A DNA stretch of 64,000 bases from Spisula solida (Eukaryota; Mollusca; Bivalvia; Venerida; Mactridae). Positions 12,201-19,017 of the stretch are shown in pieces (positions within the stretch are counted from its first letter, which is position 1; every line of letters begins with the position of its first letter). The stretch lies in contig OX365950.1 in assembly GCA_947247005.1 (NCBI GenBank), positions 10,800,720 through 10,864,719 on the forward strand, read 5' to 3'. The notes below the pieces were generated by a model that ran no database searches, had not been told where the DNA came from, and was given only the letters and a program-made list of their open reading frames with translations. The translations under genes and the position numbers were made by a program.

Positions 12201-15200
12201 CCAATCTATTCTACACGAAATACAAGTCATACATTCATATGATTCTGATAATAATTAGACTAATAAACAACAGTTGGACAGAACATTCCAAAAACAGGTT
12301 CGTGGATAACCACAACCTTTAAGTCACATATTTTACAGAAACGTATTTGTATCAGAAAAATATGAACTTATTTCCTGCATTTCATGTAGAATGGACTGGG
12401 TTATGTACGAGGGTTGTCCGGAAAGTTTTGAGACTGTGTCTATACCTCAAAAAGTATTGGAAACAAACCATTAAATAGTATACAGCTGCATTTATTACCT
12501 GTTCACAAGCCTTCTATTTAAAATAGTTTTAGTTGATACTTTGTAAGAGAATTGTTGCCTTGACAACCCATATATCGCTTTACGGATCACGTCAGAATTG
12601 ACATGTTTCCCAATTCATGTTTCCCAATTCATAATTAACTCGCCGTTTGAATAATTGGCATCATAATGTACTGTTAAACCACATGCCATCAAAACAACAT
12701 AAGTTGCATTTATGCTTAAGATGTTGCTGTTGTATTGTGATAAACAAATTTGTTATGGTCATCGGAAGAAGATAATACTACATTTGCAGACCTGGGTGCA
12801 GACTGCAGACATGGGTCTGCAAAATACTATATTTGCAGACCTAAGTGCAGACTGCAGACCTAGGTCCGCAAAATATTTCATTTGCAGACCTGAGCGCAGA
12901 CTGCAGACCTGGGTCCGCAAAATATTTCATTTGCAGACCTGAGCGCAGACTGCAGACCTGGGTCCGCAAAATATTTCATTTGCAGACCTGTGTGCAGACT
13001 GCAGACCTAGGTCTGCAAAATATTTCATTTGCAGACCTGTGTGCAGACTGCAGACCTGGGTCTGCAAAATACTACATTTGCAGACCTAAGTGCAGACTGC
13101 AGACCTAGGTCTGTAAAATATTACATTTGCAGACCTGTGTGCAGACTGCAGACCTAGGTCTGCAAAATACTTCATTTGCAGACCTAAGTGCAGACTGCAG
13201 ACCTAGGTCTGTAAAATATTACATTTGTAGACCTGTGTGCAGACTGCAGACCTGGGTCTGCAAAATACTACATTTGCAGACCTAAGTGCATTTTGCAGAC
13301 CTAGTCTGCAAAATATTACATTTGCAGACCTAAGTGCAGACTGCAGACCTAGGTCTGCAAAATATTTCATTTGCAGACCTGTGTGCAGACTGCAGACCTG
13401 GGTCTGCAAAATACTACATTTGCAGACCTAAGTGCAGACTGCAGACCTAGGTCTGCAAAATAGATTTGCAGACCTGAGTGCAGACTGCAGAATGTACGTG
13501 CCAAGTTCACGCTACTTCAGTGAGAAAGGGTTATGTGAATGGCCTTGAGGTTAGAGGCGCACATGTTGCATTACGCAGCGATCACATGAGCGGTGATTAT
13601 TTTAGGAAAGGGACTATCCCGTGGTAGTAGGTCTTGTGAAGCGTCTTATGATAGTGTCTCAAGAAAGGTGCGATACCCGACCATGGAACACACAGAGAGT
13701 GAATCGTGACTATTTAGGGAAACGAGGACACTGTGACAGTTATGCCTATTGTGATCGTGGCGCAAGAAGCTACCAGAGACGTTGAAGGGTGGGAAAGTGG
13801 TAAACATTGGGATAATTTTATTTCAGAAATGCTTGTGTACAAGAAAATAATTTTGATATTTTAGAACTTGCTGAAACCCATCTTATGAATAATAAAAACC
13901 TTGTTCTGGGTACATAACATACATTTATTGGACTTAATCGAAACAAGTTACATATTAATGCTAGAAAAGGCTTTGGTTGTGTTGCCTTTATGTAAAAGAA
14001 TGCATTATTTTTTTTAAAATGTATCTGTAATCGATAATGATTATAAAGGTATGCTGTGGATAAAATTGATGTGTAAACATAATTGTTATGAAAGGATAAT
14101 TGCATGTGTTTGCTATTTACCTCCCGAAAACTCCACGAGACAAGAAATTCCTGTCAATATGCGCTGGGGGACATAGCAGTTATTCTGTGAAAGTTTCGTC
14201 AAACTCCCTAAATAAATGTAGGAGGAGTTACAAACAGAAGTTCGGACGGGCAGCCGGACGGACGCCACCCATTACCATATCCCCTTCGCCTTCGGCGGGG
14301 GATAATTAAAGAGCACATGGAAGAGCGGATAACCTTGTTTAAAGCCACACTTAACGTCCAACCAATCGGTGTTAAAACCGTTTAAGGATGCTGGAGCGGT
14401 TCAATGCGCATGCGTCATTTGTCATAGTACGTTATGTGCCTTATAAATGTAAATATGTGTCAAAATAATCTAAAATAAATCAAGTTGAACAGTTTTAATA
14501 AGTATTATGCAATAAAATTAGAAAATTCTAATCGAAATGACGGTTTCCATTCCGAGAAAAATATTACATTACAAAATAGGTGGGTGGGGTAAAATAATAA
14601 AAATATTGCTATTTATGCCAAATGACTTTTTTGGGAGTCAGGTTCGTTTGGTAATGTTTGTTTATTGTGTGTTGATGTGTTTTCAAGATATGTACATGTT
14701 CAATAAATTTATTTTAAGGGTTTTCATTGATTTTCTCAGCATTTTAGCCACATTTAACCAAAATAAAATCAAAAATTGCGAAAAAGGTACCTCCGTGACA
14801 TCTATTTCTTATTGCATAATTTTGAAGATCTATGTCACTAGACTTATTTAACAAAATATAAAAAAAAGTTTAAGACGGGAAAAAAAGTTATTAGGGTTTA
14901 ACCTTGGTGCTATTTTGCTGCATTAAATATGAAGTGGGTGGGGTAAAAGAGCACTATATTTTAGACCAAAATTAAATATACCCTTTTTGGTAGCTTGATC
15001 ATGTATAACAATGTGTACCCAAACTATATTGAAAAATATTTTATTATTTAGATCACAGACATCAAATAAAAATGTCAAATTTGAACACCACCACCAATTT
15101 ACCAATTTCCATGGAATTATAAAAATAATTCATACACACTTCAATTAGGGGTGATTACCCGAAAAACGAGTTCCGTGACCTATTGTTTTTTCATCATATT

Positions 15201-17685
15201 TTGTGTCAGGATAGATTTCTTTACTTCCTGGCAAAATTTGAGCAAATTCTGAAGGTGGGGTCCTAAGCGCTCCAACATCCTTAATCTCACACAACATTAA
15301 ACATTACTGTAGAAAGACTTCAAAGCTTGAAGTAGACGGCCCTGTAATCAGTGTCGTAATTTAACAAATAAATTACACAAGGCAAATTAATCTCAAAAGG
15401 GATTTTCTTAACGCGTTCATTGCCTAGCCCAATATTCTAAATTGTACTCCGAAATGGCAGATTCTAATTCAGTCTTGGCCTGGTTAACATGACATCTCTT
15501 AGTACGTTGAGCACTACTTTCAAAATACTTTCTTTTCTGCACATATACATGTCTAAGATTGGACCTTTCCCTTGACATGCACTTAAGTAATTCTTTTTCA
15601 GCTTAACACATTTTTACCGTAAAATGGTTTAGTCATCTGACCACCAAGGCTACTTTGTTCTTAGCATTTTCTTAGTATTACAGGATGTGGATAAATTTAC
15701 AGTCTTATGCTTCAAGTTACAGTTCATTATGAACGATGCATACAAAATCATTATAAGCTTGGTTTATACTATTTTGAGATGCTACAGAGTTGTATAGCTG
15801 CTCAATTGTGTAAACAACTCAAGAATGAACACCTGAAGTTGACATAAAATTATCATCAATATTTTTAAAATCATACACTTCTTTACTGGATGTTAGTACT
15901 TTTCTATCAGGCACATTTTCTTTACACCTGCTATAATTTGACAAAACATAGTTCCATTGTGAAATAGAATGGTCTGGTATATCCTCATTCTGAGAATTAC
16001 TCAACAAAGCATAACTATGTCAAATATTTGACATTGTTAAAACTTCAAAATCTACAAACTTGTGCAAAGACTCATACGGTACCAAACAAAAGTCTACAAT
16101 CGATGCACCTTTCTTTTTATGTTTGCTTCGCATCAACTAAACCGTCTACCAGATAATTAAATGGCTGTTGATTCATTTGCATATAATGTCTTACTTTGTT
16201 ATCATAAAGTAGCATCTTAAATCGTTGAAAGTAATAGTATGATTTACGTTCTTCGTCGTCTACCATTTGAGCATATATGTTCTCGGCCTCATAACCAAAT
16301 GCTTCAAGAGTTTTACCATCAGGTTGTATCAACACTGTTGTTGGAGCTTTCGAAGAAATATTTGTCCCGCTGTTCCTGTATGTAAGGATAAAGAAAATAT
16401 AAATAAGAAATAGTAAATATGCAGATATCTGTAATAAACAATAATATATACATGTTCTTTCAAAACGTGTAACAATTGCAAGTCTAATAGTTTTCTGCGG
16501 TCAGATAATTCACAAGGGTTGTTTGTGATGGGGGTGTCTGCCGTTTGGATAGTTTACATTAATTATTTAAGGTCGATTGTGAAACAAGTTATTCCAACTT
16601 ATATGAATCACTCTCGACACCTAATTCCTGATGTTATCCATCGCCACGAGTGTATGAGAGAAGAGAAGCTGGTTTCCCTTTTATGCTAGGCGTCTAGCAA
16701 GGAAATTTCGGGTATCATTTTAATTCCGCCTTTGGTATGACGCGGTCAGGGATCGAACTCGAGACATCTGGCACTCGAAGCGAACACTCAACGACTAGGC
16801 TATTAAGGAGGTGGTCATTTGCCGTTTGGATGCTGATCGCATTTATTCCGGTGTATGTTTAAATGAATAAGTCCAAATCATTCAGATACGTGTATACATT
16901 GGTACATTACCTGAGATGATATTTATTGTACTCTACAAAAGAATAACGAGGTAATTTATACTTGGCAATATCCACCACAGGATCAAAAGTATAGTGTCTG
17001 GAAAGTTTTACTGTTTGAAAAACTGAATATAGTACTGGTACATGTTAGTTGTGTTCTTAAGACCAATATGTTTTATACATTACCAGCTTTTACAATGTAC
17101 TTTAGTTGGTTCTTTCTTAAAATCATTGTGAAACGAAAACGCCCATCCTGAATATGTTGTTCCAAAGTCTATGGCCGCCACCATCAATTTACTGTTGGTT
17201 GATTTCTTAGACGTCTGTAACACATTCTTAAAGTATTGAGGTTAATTTATAATGATTAAAATAATTACTAACAATAGTAATAAGTAAGAGCAAACCTATT
17301 AACCGCATCTGGCAAAATGAAGTACTTTATTGTCAACTTTTTGAACATTCCAAAATTATAATTATAGCGTAACTTTCAAATGATTCGTAATATAAGGAAT
17401 TAGATCTAGTTCCATTTAGCGAATTCTGACAAAACATTAATATGGAAATAAAGTCTTTATTTAGAAAGACCTTCATAAGATCTAGCCTTTCGCTGTAGTC
17501 ATATCCCCTGTAATAATTCTAAATTGCTTGTTATTACTCTTTAGTATTTGTTGTAAATAATGGGGATATAAATCATTATGATGACCCTTATAAGTTCCAA
17601 ATGTAAGCTTTTTCCCGACTGTTGTAATCCTAAAATGTGTTGTCTCTTAAAGAACATGTCTTACCTTAGTTTTTGATGACGCCAT
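2167..17685 (-). CDS. HSPA12: HSPA12-like HSP70-family protein, gene A (six coding exons)
   Basis: Atypical HSP70 of the HSPA12A/12B family, a cytosolic ATPase-fold protein. Coding exons: 17685-17665, 17214-17084, 16375-16195, 5467-5246, 4592-4430, 3212-2167, all with AG/GT boundaries and compatible phases; the joined length is 1764 nt (587 aa plus TGA), close to the usual 600-680 aa. Visible ATPase-fold motifs: phosphate-1 loop AIDFGTTYSG (about residues 21-30), the FGYEAE...RFKM block (exon 3), WVLTVPAIW (exon 4), LALEPEAAS-type block and phosphate-2 loop DAGGGTVDV (about 237-245), and adenosine motif VGGFSES (about 398-404). No C-terminal EEVD tail, as expected for HSPA12. The ATG at 17685 was chosen because MASSKTK runs in frame into exon 2; an acceptor-like AATTTCAG at 17728-17721 suggests a 5'UTR intron upstream. 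Intron 3 is 10.7 kb and filled with transposons. Gene B is a divergent paralogue. Client and regulation are unknown. Confidence 0.92.
3213..4429 (-). other. gene A intron 5
   Basis: A 1.2-kb AT-rich intron with donor GTATGA and acceptor TTTTGCAG. It holds one copy of an interspersed repeat (about 3428-3515). The open frame at 3623-3889 is intronic, lacks recognisable motifs and is not called as a gene. Confidence 0.75.
3428..3515 (+). repeat. interspersed repeat, copy 1 of 3
   Basis: The block GACAGGGAAGGCAGCACTCA followed by CCAGCCGAGCACAGAAA recurs with few changes at about 25450-25535 (same strand) and 52001-52080 (opposite strand). The copies lie in unrelated contexts (HSPA12 intron, intergenic, Shisa-like intron), so this is a dispersed element, perhaps a SINE or MITE piece. 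I could not define its ends. Confidence 0.6.
4430..4592 (-). CDS. HSPA12: gene A coding exon 5
   Basis: 163 nt, residues about 186-240. Acceptor TTTTAAAAG/GCT, donor GGAG/GTATGA. It encodes IALEPEAASLYCKHL, the stretch that precedes phosphate-2, and ends within the glycine run of the phosphate-2 loop (VVDAGG). Gene B exon 4 has the same boundaries and phase. Confidence 0.9.
5246..5467 (-). CDS. HSPA12: gene A coding exon 4
   Basis: 222 nt, exactly 74 codons, phase 0 at both ends. It starts at TLNRKDKLE after a TGTTTTCAG acceptor and ends at RECAIE before GTAAAT. It contains the conserved WVLTVPAIW...AKQFMREC block of the HSPA12 nucleotide-binding domain. Gene B exon 3 (219 nt) is its counterpart. 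Confidence 0.9.
5700..5905 (+). pseudogene. possible LINE ORF1 N-terminal remnant (coiled coil)
   Basis: Two overlapping plus-strand frames, shifted by one indel, read as a charged heptad-like segment (for example NINDRLDDLKSNESQRDKQ), typical of a LINE ORF1 coiled coil. It may be the start of the same plus-strand LINE that resumes near 9866, with the 5.9-9.86 kb region inserted later. The link rests on order and orientation only. Confidence 0.3.
5945..6185. repeat. two-copy tandem repeat of about 93 bp
   Basis: The segment TTCTGTATGATTTGTTGATA followed by ATATCC...TCCCAAATATTGTCCGAGA...CCGTGAAAGTTCC is repeated in diverged form immediately downstream. The open frame covering it (5950-6234, minus) is a by-product of the repeat. 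Confidence 0.55.
6341..6709 (-). pseudogene. transposon-derived Ulp1-type protease/PHD-finger remnant
   Basis: A 122-aa minus-strand open frame. Its middle (FDNTKMCGHLMKCIKKG) resembles the C-terminal helix of C48/Ulp1-like cysteine proteases carried by transposons, where FDxxKMRxHLxxC is common. It is followed by HCTCRMPECGFMFNCAKYQL, which looks like the first half of a PHD-finger zinc site, after which zinc ligands are missing. I read it as a decayed transposon ORF tail. It could instead be unrelated to the neighbouring LINEs. Confidence 0.4.
7391..9865 (-). mobile_element. 5'-truncated, decayed non-LTR retrotransposon (CR1/L2/Jockey-like LINE)
   Basis: Order on the minus strand: end of an AP-like endonuclease (PFIIGYIYQLPAP, then EIILFGDFNYNS and SSISDHFSI) at about 9860-9370; reverse transcriptase fingers (NTKATGLDNINAKLLK) near 8710; GFRAKHSCETAL and LLDLSKAFDFVNH near 8400-8270; PQGSVLGPLLCLIYINDLPY near 8120-8060; a decayed FADE box (the active YxDD motif appears as FADE) near 8040; and the thumb/C-terminal part (LFFNAHILPYLVYCCSIWAN) at 7700-7640. 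Several frameshifts and stops, so it is inactive. The left end near 9865 cuts into the endonuclease, the usual 5' truncation of LINE insertions. It lies in sense orientation within gene A intron 3. Clade placement is tentative. Confidence 0.85.
9866..10065 (+). pseudogene. LINE ORF1 fragment, left of the Foldback insertion
   Basis: Plus-strand frames include SKRRERDDSRDHKLLSQQ and, just before the insertion, a stretch ending CKKIIDSVR. This last frame continues without a stop on the other side of the Foldback element (13526 onward) if the element and one target-site copy are removed. The fragment is therefore the left half of a plus-strand LINE ORF1-like region, with frameshifts between its pieces. 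Confidence 0.5.
10057..10065 (+). repeat. left target-site duplication of the Foldback element
   Basis: TCAGTGAGA, 9 bp, repeated exactly at 13517-13525 on the other side of the inverted-repeat element. Confidence 0.8.
10091..11760. repeat. Foldback left arm: tandem units of about 49-50 bp
   Basis: The consensus unit reads GTCTGCAAATGAAATATTTT then GCAGACCTAGGTCTGC then AGTCTGCACTCAG. The core GCAGACCTAGGTCTGC is itself a perfect 16-bp palindrome, so every unit can form its own small hairpin as well as pair with the other arm. Open frames across the array in several registers (LQTADLGLQN... peptides) come from the repeat and are not called as genes. Confidence 0.9.
11761..12780. other. Foldback spacer
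   Basis: About 1 kb of AT-rich DNA between the inverted arms. No long open frame. It contains a single mariner-like terminal sequence starting at 12408 and a tandem duplication of CATGTTTCCCAATT near 12602-12632. Confidence 0.6.
12408..12640 (+). mobile_element. solo mariner-like terminal fragment
   Basis: Starts TA/CGAGGGTTGTCCGGAAAG, the form of a mariner-family terminal inverted repeat (compare CGAGGGTTGTTCAAATTGG at 26976). No matching right terminus was found before the Foldback right arm begins. It is probably a truncated copy captured in the spacer; its right limit is approximate. Confidence 0.45.
12781..13491. repeat. Foldback right arm: tandem units of about 49-50 bp
   Basis: Inverted counterpart of the left arm: CATTTGCAGACC..GTGCAGACTGCAGACCTAGGTCTGCAAAATA-type units, about 14 copies, so it is less than half the length of the left arm. 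Adjacent units are very similar, which suggests recent homogenisation or expansion. Confidence 0.9.
13517..13525 (+). repeat. right target-site duplication of the Foldback element
   Basis: TCAGTGAGA, identical to 10057-10065. Confidence 0.8.
13526..14150 (+). mobile_element. LINE fragment: ORF1 end and endonuclease start, right of the Foldback insertion
   Basis: The first stretch (KGYVNGLEVRGAHVALRSDH...) continues the ORF1-like frame cut by the Foldback element. After frameshifts, ORF2 endonuclease motifs follow: NFDILELAETHL near 13845-13880, then KGMLWIKL and CVCYLPPENSTR near 14045-14140, matching the AP-endonuclease layout of CR1/RTE-like LINEs. It carries several frame breaks and ends abruptly near 14150. 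Confidence 0.7.
14155..14308 (+). repeat. molluscan-type dispersed repeat tail
   Basis: Contains TTCTGTGAAAGTTTCGTCAA, GGAGGAGTTAC, then GGACGGGCAGCCGGACGGAC and a terminal CCCCTTCGCC/GGCGGGG hairpin. I recall this ordered set of motifs as a common dispersed repeat in bivalves. It directly follows the LINE endonuclease fragment and may be a separate insertion there. Confidence 0.5.
14386..15280. mobile_element. TTAA-flanked MITE, 895 bp
   Basis: Left end TTAA/GGATGCTGGAGCG (TTAA at 14382-14385), right end CGCTCCAACATCC/TTAA (TTAA at 15281-15284). The inverted ends match except at one central position. The TTAA target duplication points to the piggyBac or Kolobok superfamily. Subterminal GTGGGGTAAAA motifs occur at both ends of the interior (near 14585 and 14940). 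No transposase is seen. Confidence 0.6.
15290..16010 (-). mobile_element. third LINE fragment (linker between endonuclease and reverse transcriptase)
   Basis: Minus-strand frames read, in order, QWNYVLSNYSRCKENVPDRK, TIEQLYNSVASQNSINQAYN, PWWSDD and KRKYFESSAQRTKRCHVNQ. The order HxxL..., short helix, PWW(S/N)D, then a basic RK.F...QR.KR segment is what lies between endonuclease and reverse transcriptase in many LINE ORF2 proteins. Stops and frameshifts throughout. It abuts the TTAA MITE on one side and gene A exon 3 on the other. Confidence 0.5.
16195..16375 (-). CDS. HSPA12: gene A coding exon 3
   Basis: 181 nt. Acceptor TACATACAG, donor AACAAA/GTAAGA. It encodes TTVLIQPDGKTLEAFGYEAE and the RFKMLLYDNK block. 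Reading through the donor gives a stop after 24 codons, which supports the splice call. The counterpart is gene B exon 2. Confidence 0.9.
16573..16802 (-). mobile_element. tRNA-headed SINE, copy in gene A intron 2
   Basis: On the minus strand it begins TAGCCTAGTCGTTGAGTG (A-box-like) followed by GAGTTCGATCCCTGACC (B box), then a shared body. The same element, similar over about 200 bp, lies at 38443-38652 in gene B intron 4. It cannot be a working tRNA because the acceptor stem is not closed. Confidence 0.65.
17084..17214 (-). CDS. HSPA12: gene A coding exon 2
   Basis: 131 nt after acceptor GTGTTACAG, ending TG/GTAATG. It encodes the phosphate-1 loop: VAAIDFGTTYSGWAFSF. A phase-2 end gives the tryptophan codon shared with exon 3. 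Confidence 0.9.
17665..17685 (-). CDS. HSPA12: gene A coding exon 1 (start)
   Basis: Seven codons, MASSKTK, followed by a strong donor AAG/GTAAGA and in frame with exon 2. Gene B has no equivalent split: its start codon is on the same exon as the phosphate-1 loop. Confidence 0.75.
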
Positions 17686-18682
17686 TTCAACCTTAGGAAA
17701 GCCAAAGAATCCTGCAGTTTCTGAAATTATTTAGTTCAACAAAATTAGGAAAATAAAGTGAAGCCTGTTACAAAAGTTAACAGCACAGCAACAGTGAACA
17801 CCTACGTGTAAATCGGATACGCTTATTTGTTTTGTAAGCATGGTATATTATTGGACAAGGTTGTACAGATTTAAAAACATCAGTCGGAGAACAGTTATTG
17901 ACATGGTTCAGACTACCATACCGAATGTTGCTATTAACTTGTCGGTAGCGTATCATTTACGGTGATTCGCCGACTTTTGTTTGAGAGGAACTTGCAGAAC
18001 ACAGGTAACCGTCTATATTGAAACTGTTTTAACTATAGCGATAGCTCGAAAATAAGCAACACGTTTACGTCATTGGTTGCCTGCTTATAATATACGAGCA
18101 ATGGATACTCCAATGGTAAGCAATCAACCCTATATCAATACAATTAGCCGTAAATATTGAACAGATACTTTTTTTCTTAGGAAAACTGATGCCTTTACTC
18201 GTTTATCTACAAACACGTATGCTCCGGTGAAAGCCTTGTCCTTAAGAACTAGCTTAGTCAATCAGGGCCATATAAGGAGAGATCACTGTATTTGTATGCA
18301 AAATGCCCACCTTCAATCTATCGGATGAATGACCAATAAAAAGCTGCCATTCACCAATAGCTAGCTGGTGGTACGAATACCTTTGTATAAAAACATGATC
18401 TATCCTATTCTGTTGAATGTTGGACATTGTTACATGGCTTGAAAGTTTTGGTTAACATTTTCGGACAAACGAACGGACGGAGAGGACAATCACTGTTTGC
18501 CTCCTGCATCAGTAGATGCAGGGGCATAAAAACATCATTTTGTACAACTAGATGTTTTGAATATTATCTCAAAATGAAACTTCGAATCTTTTTTAAACCA
18601 AAATTTAAAACTTTGAATAACATCACAATCAAAAATACGGTTAAATGCAAAATTAAGATTTTACCAATTTACAAACCACAGG

Positions 18683-18805
18683 TAATTGTATCATTAACAA
18701 AGAGTAAACGAACAAAATGTTTTTTTTATAAAATTTAAAATATCTAAGAAAACATAAATTTTATAAAAGTATTTTTTTTACTCTTTGTCAATGATACATA
18801 CAGTT
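18683..18805. repeat. short inverted repeat (hairpin)
   Basis: TGTATCATTAACAAAGAGTAAA on the left pairs with TTTACTCTTTGTCAATGATACA on the right with one mismatch, and inner TATAAAATTT/AAATTTTATA segments also pair. Possibly a small MITE; no target duplication was established. Confidence 0.5.
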
Positions 18806-19017
18806 AACTGTGTTACAAACATGATTTTCCTGTAAAATACAATTTTCAGTTTTAGTGTTTTCCCAAAATAGATATGGATCGTAGAAACTAATTACATTGT
18901 AAGCAAGTCTGATTGTTTTATCATGAATGTATTGTCTATAAATAACAAACCTTTAGAATCTCTTGTAGAGCTAGACCAAAAGCTAATTAATCTAAATCAA
19001 TTTAGTAATCAACAATA

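Larger units (their letters stand above)
10066..13516. mobile_element. Foldback-type transposon, 3451 bp
   Basis: The outer 25 bp (AGTAGCGTGAACTTGG...) at 10066-10090 are matched exactly in inverted form at 13492-13516, and the element is bracketed by the 9-bp direct repeat TCAGTGAGA. Inside the outer repeats are long inverted arms built from tandem units of about 49-50 bp (about 34 left, 14 right), with a spacer of about 1 kb. This is the architecture of Foldback elements, thought to be related to Mutator-like transposons, which also make 9-bp duplications. No transposase is visible, so it is non-autonomous. It interrupts a LINE reading frame. Confidence 0.85.
5468..16194 (-). other. gene A intron 3, 10.7 kb, transposon-rich
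   Basis: Donor AACAAA/GTAAGA at the exon 3 end and acceptor TTTTCAG before exon 4. The matching intron of gene B is 2.65 kb. The excess length is mobile DNA: a split plus-strand LINE, a minus-strand LINE, an Ulp1/PHD remnant, a Foldback element, a TTAA-flanked MITE and a third LINE piece, listed separately. About 6710-7390 shows no clear homology; the short frames there (6926-7195 and 7188-7373) are unassigned. Confidence 0.85.

Noticed and set aside
10066..13516. CRISPR-like array of regular repeats
   Set aside because: Repeats are contiguous without unique spacers, arranged as inverted arms, in a eukaryotic intron context.
18427..18738. 103-aa plus-strand open frame
   Set aside because: Lysine-rich, low-complexity translation of AT-rich DNA with a hairpin at its end; no motif, no splice partner.
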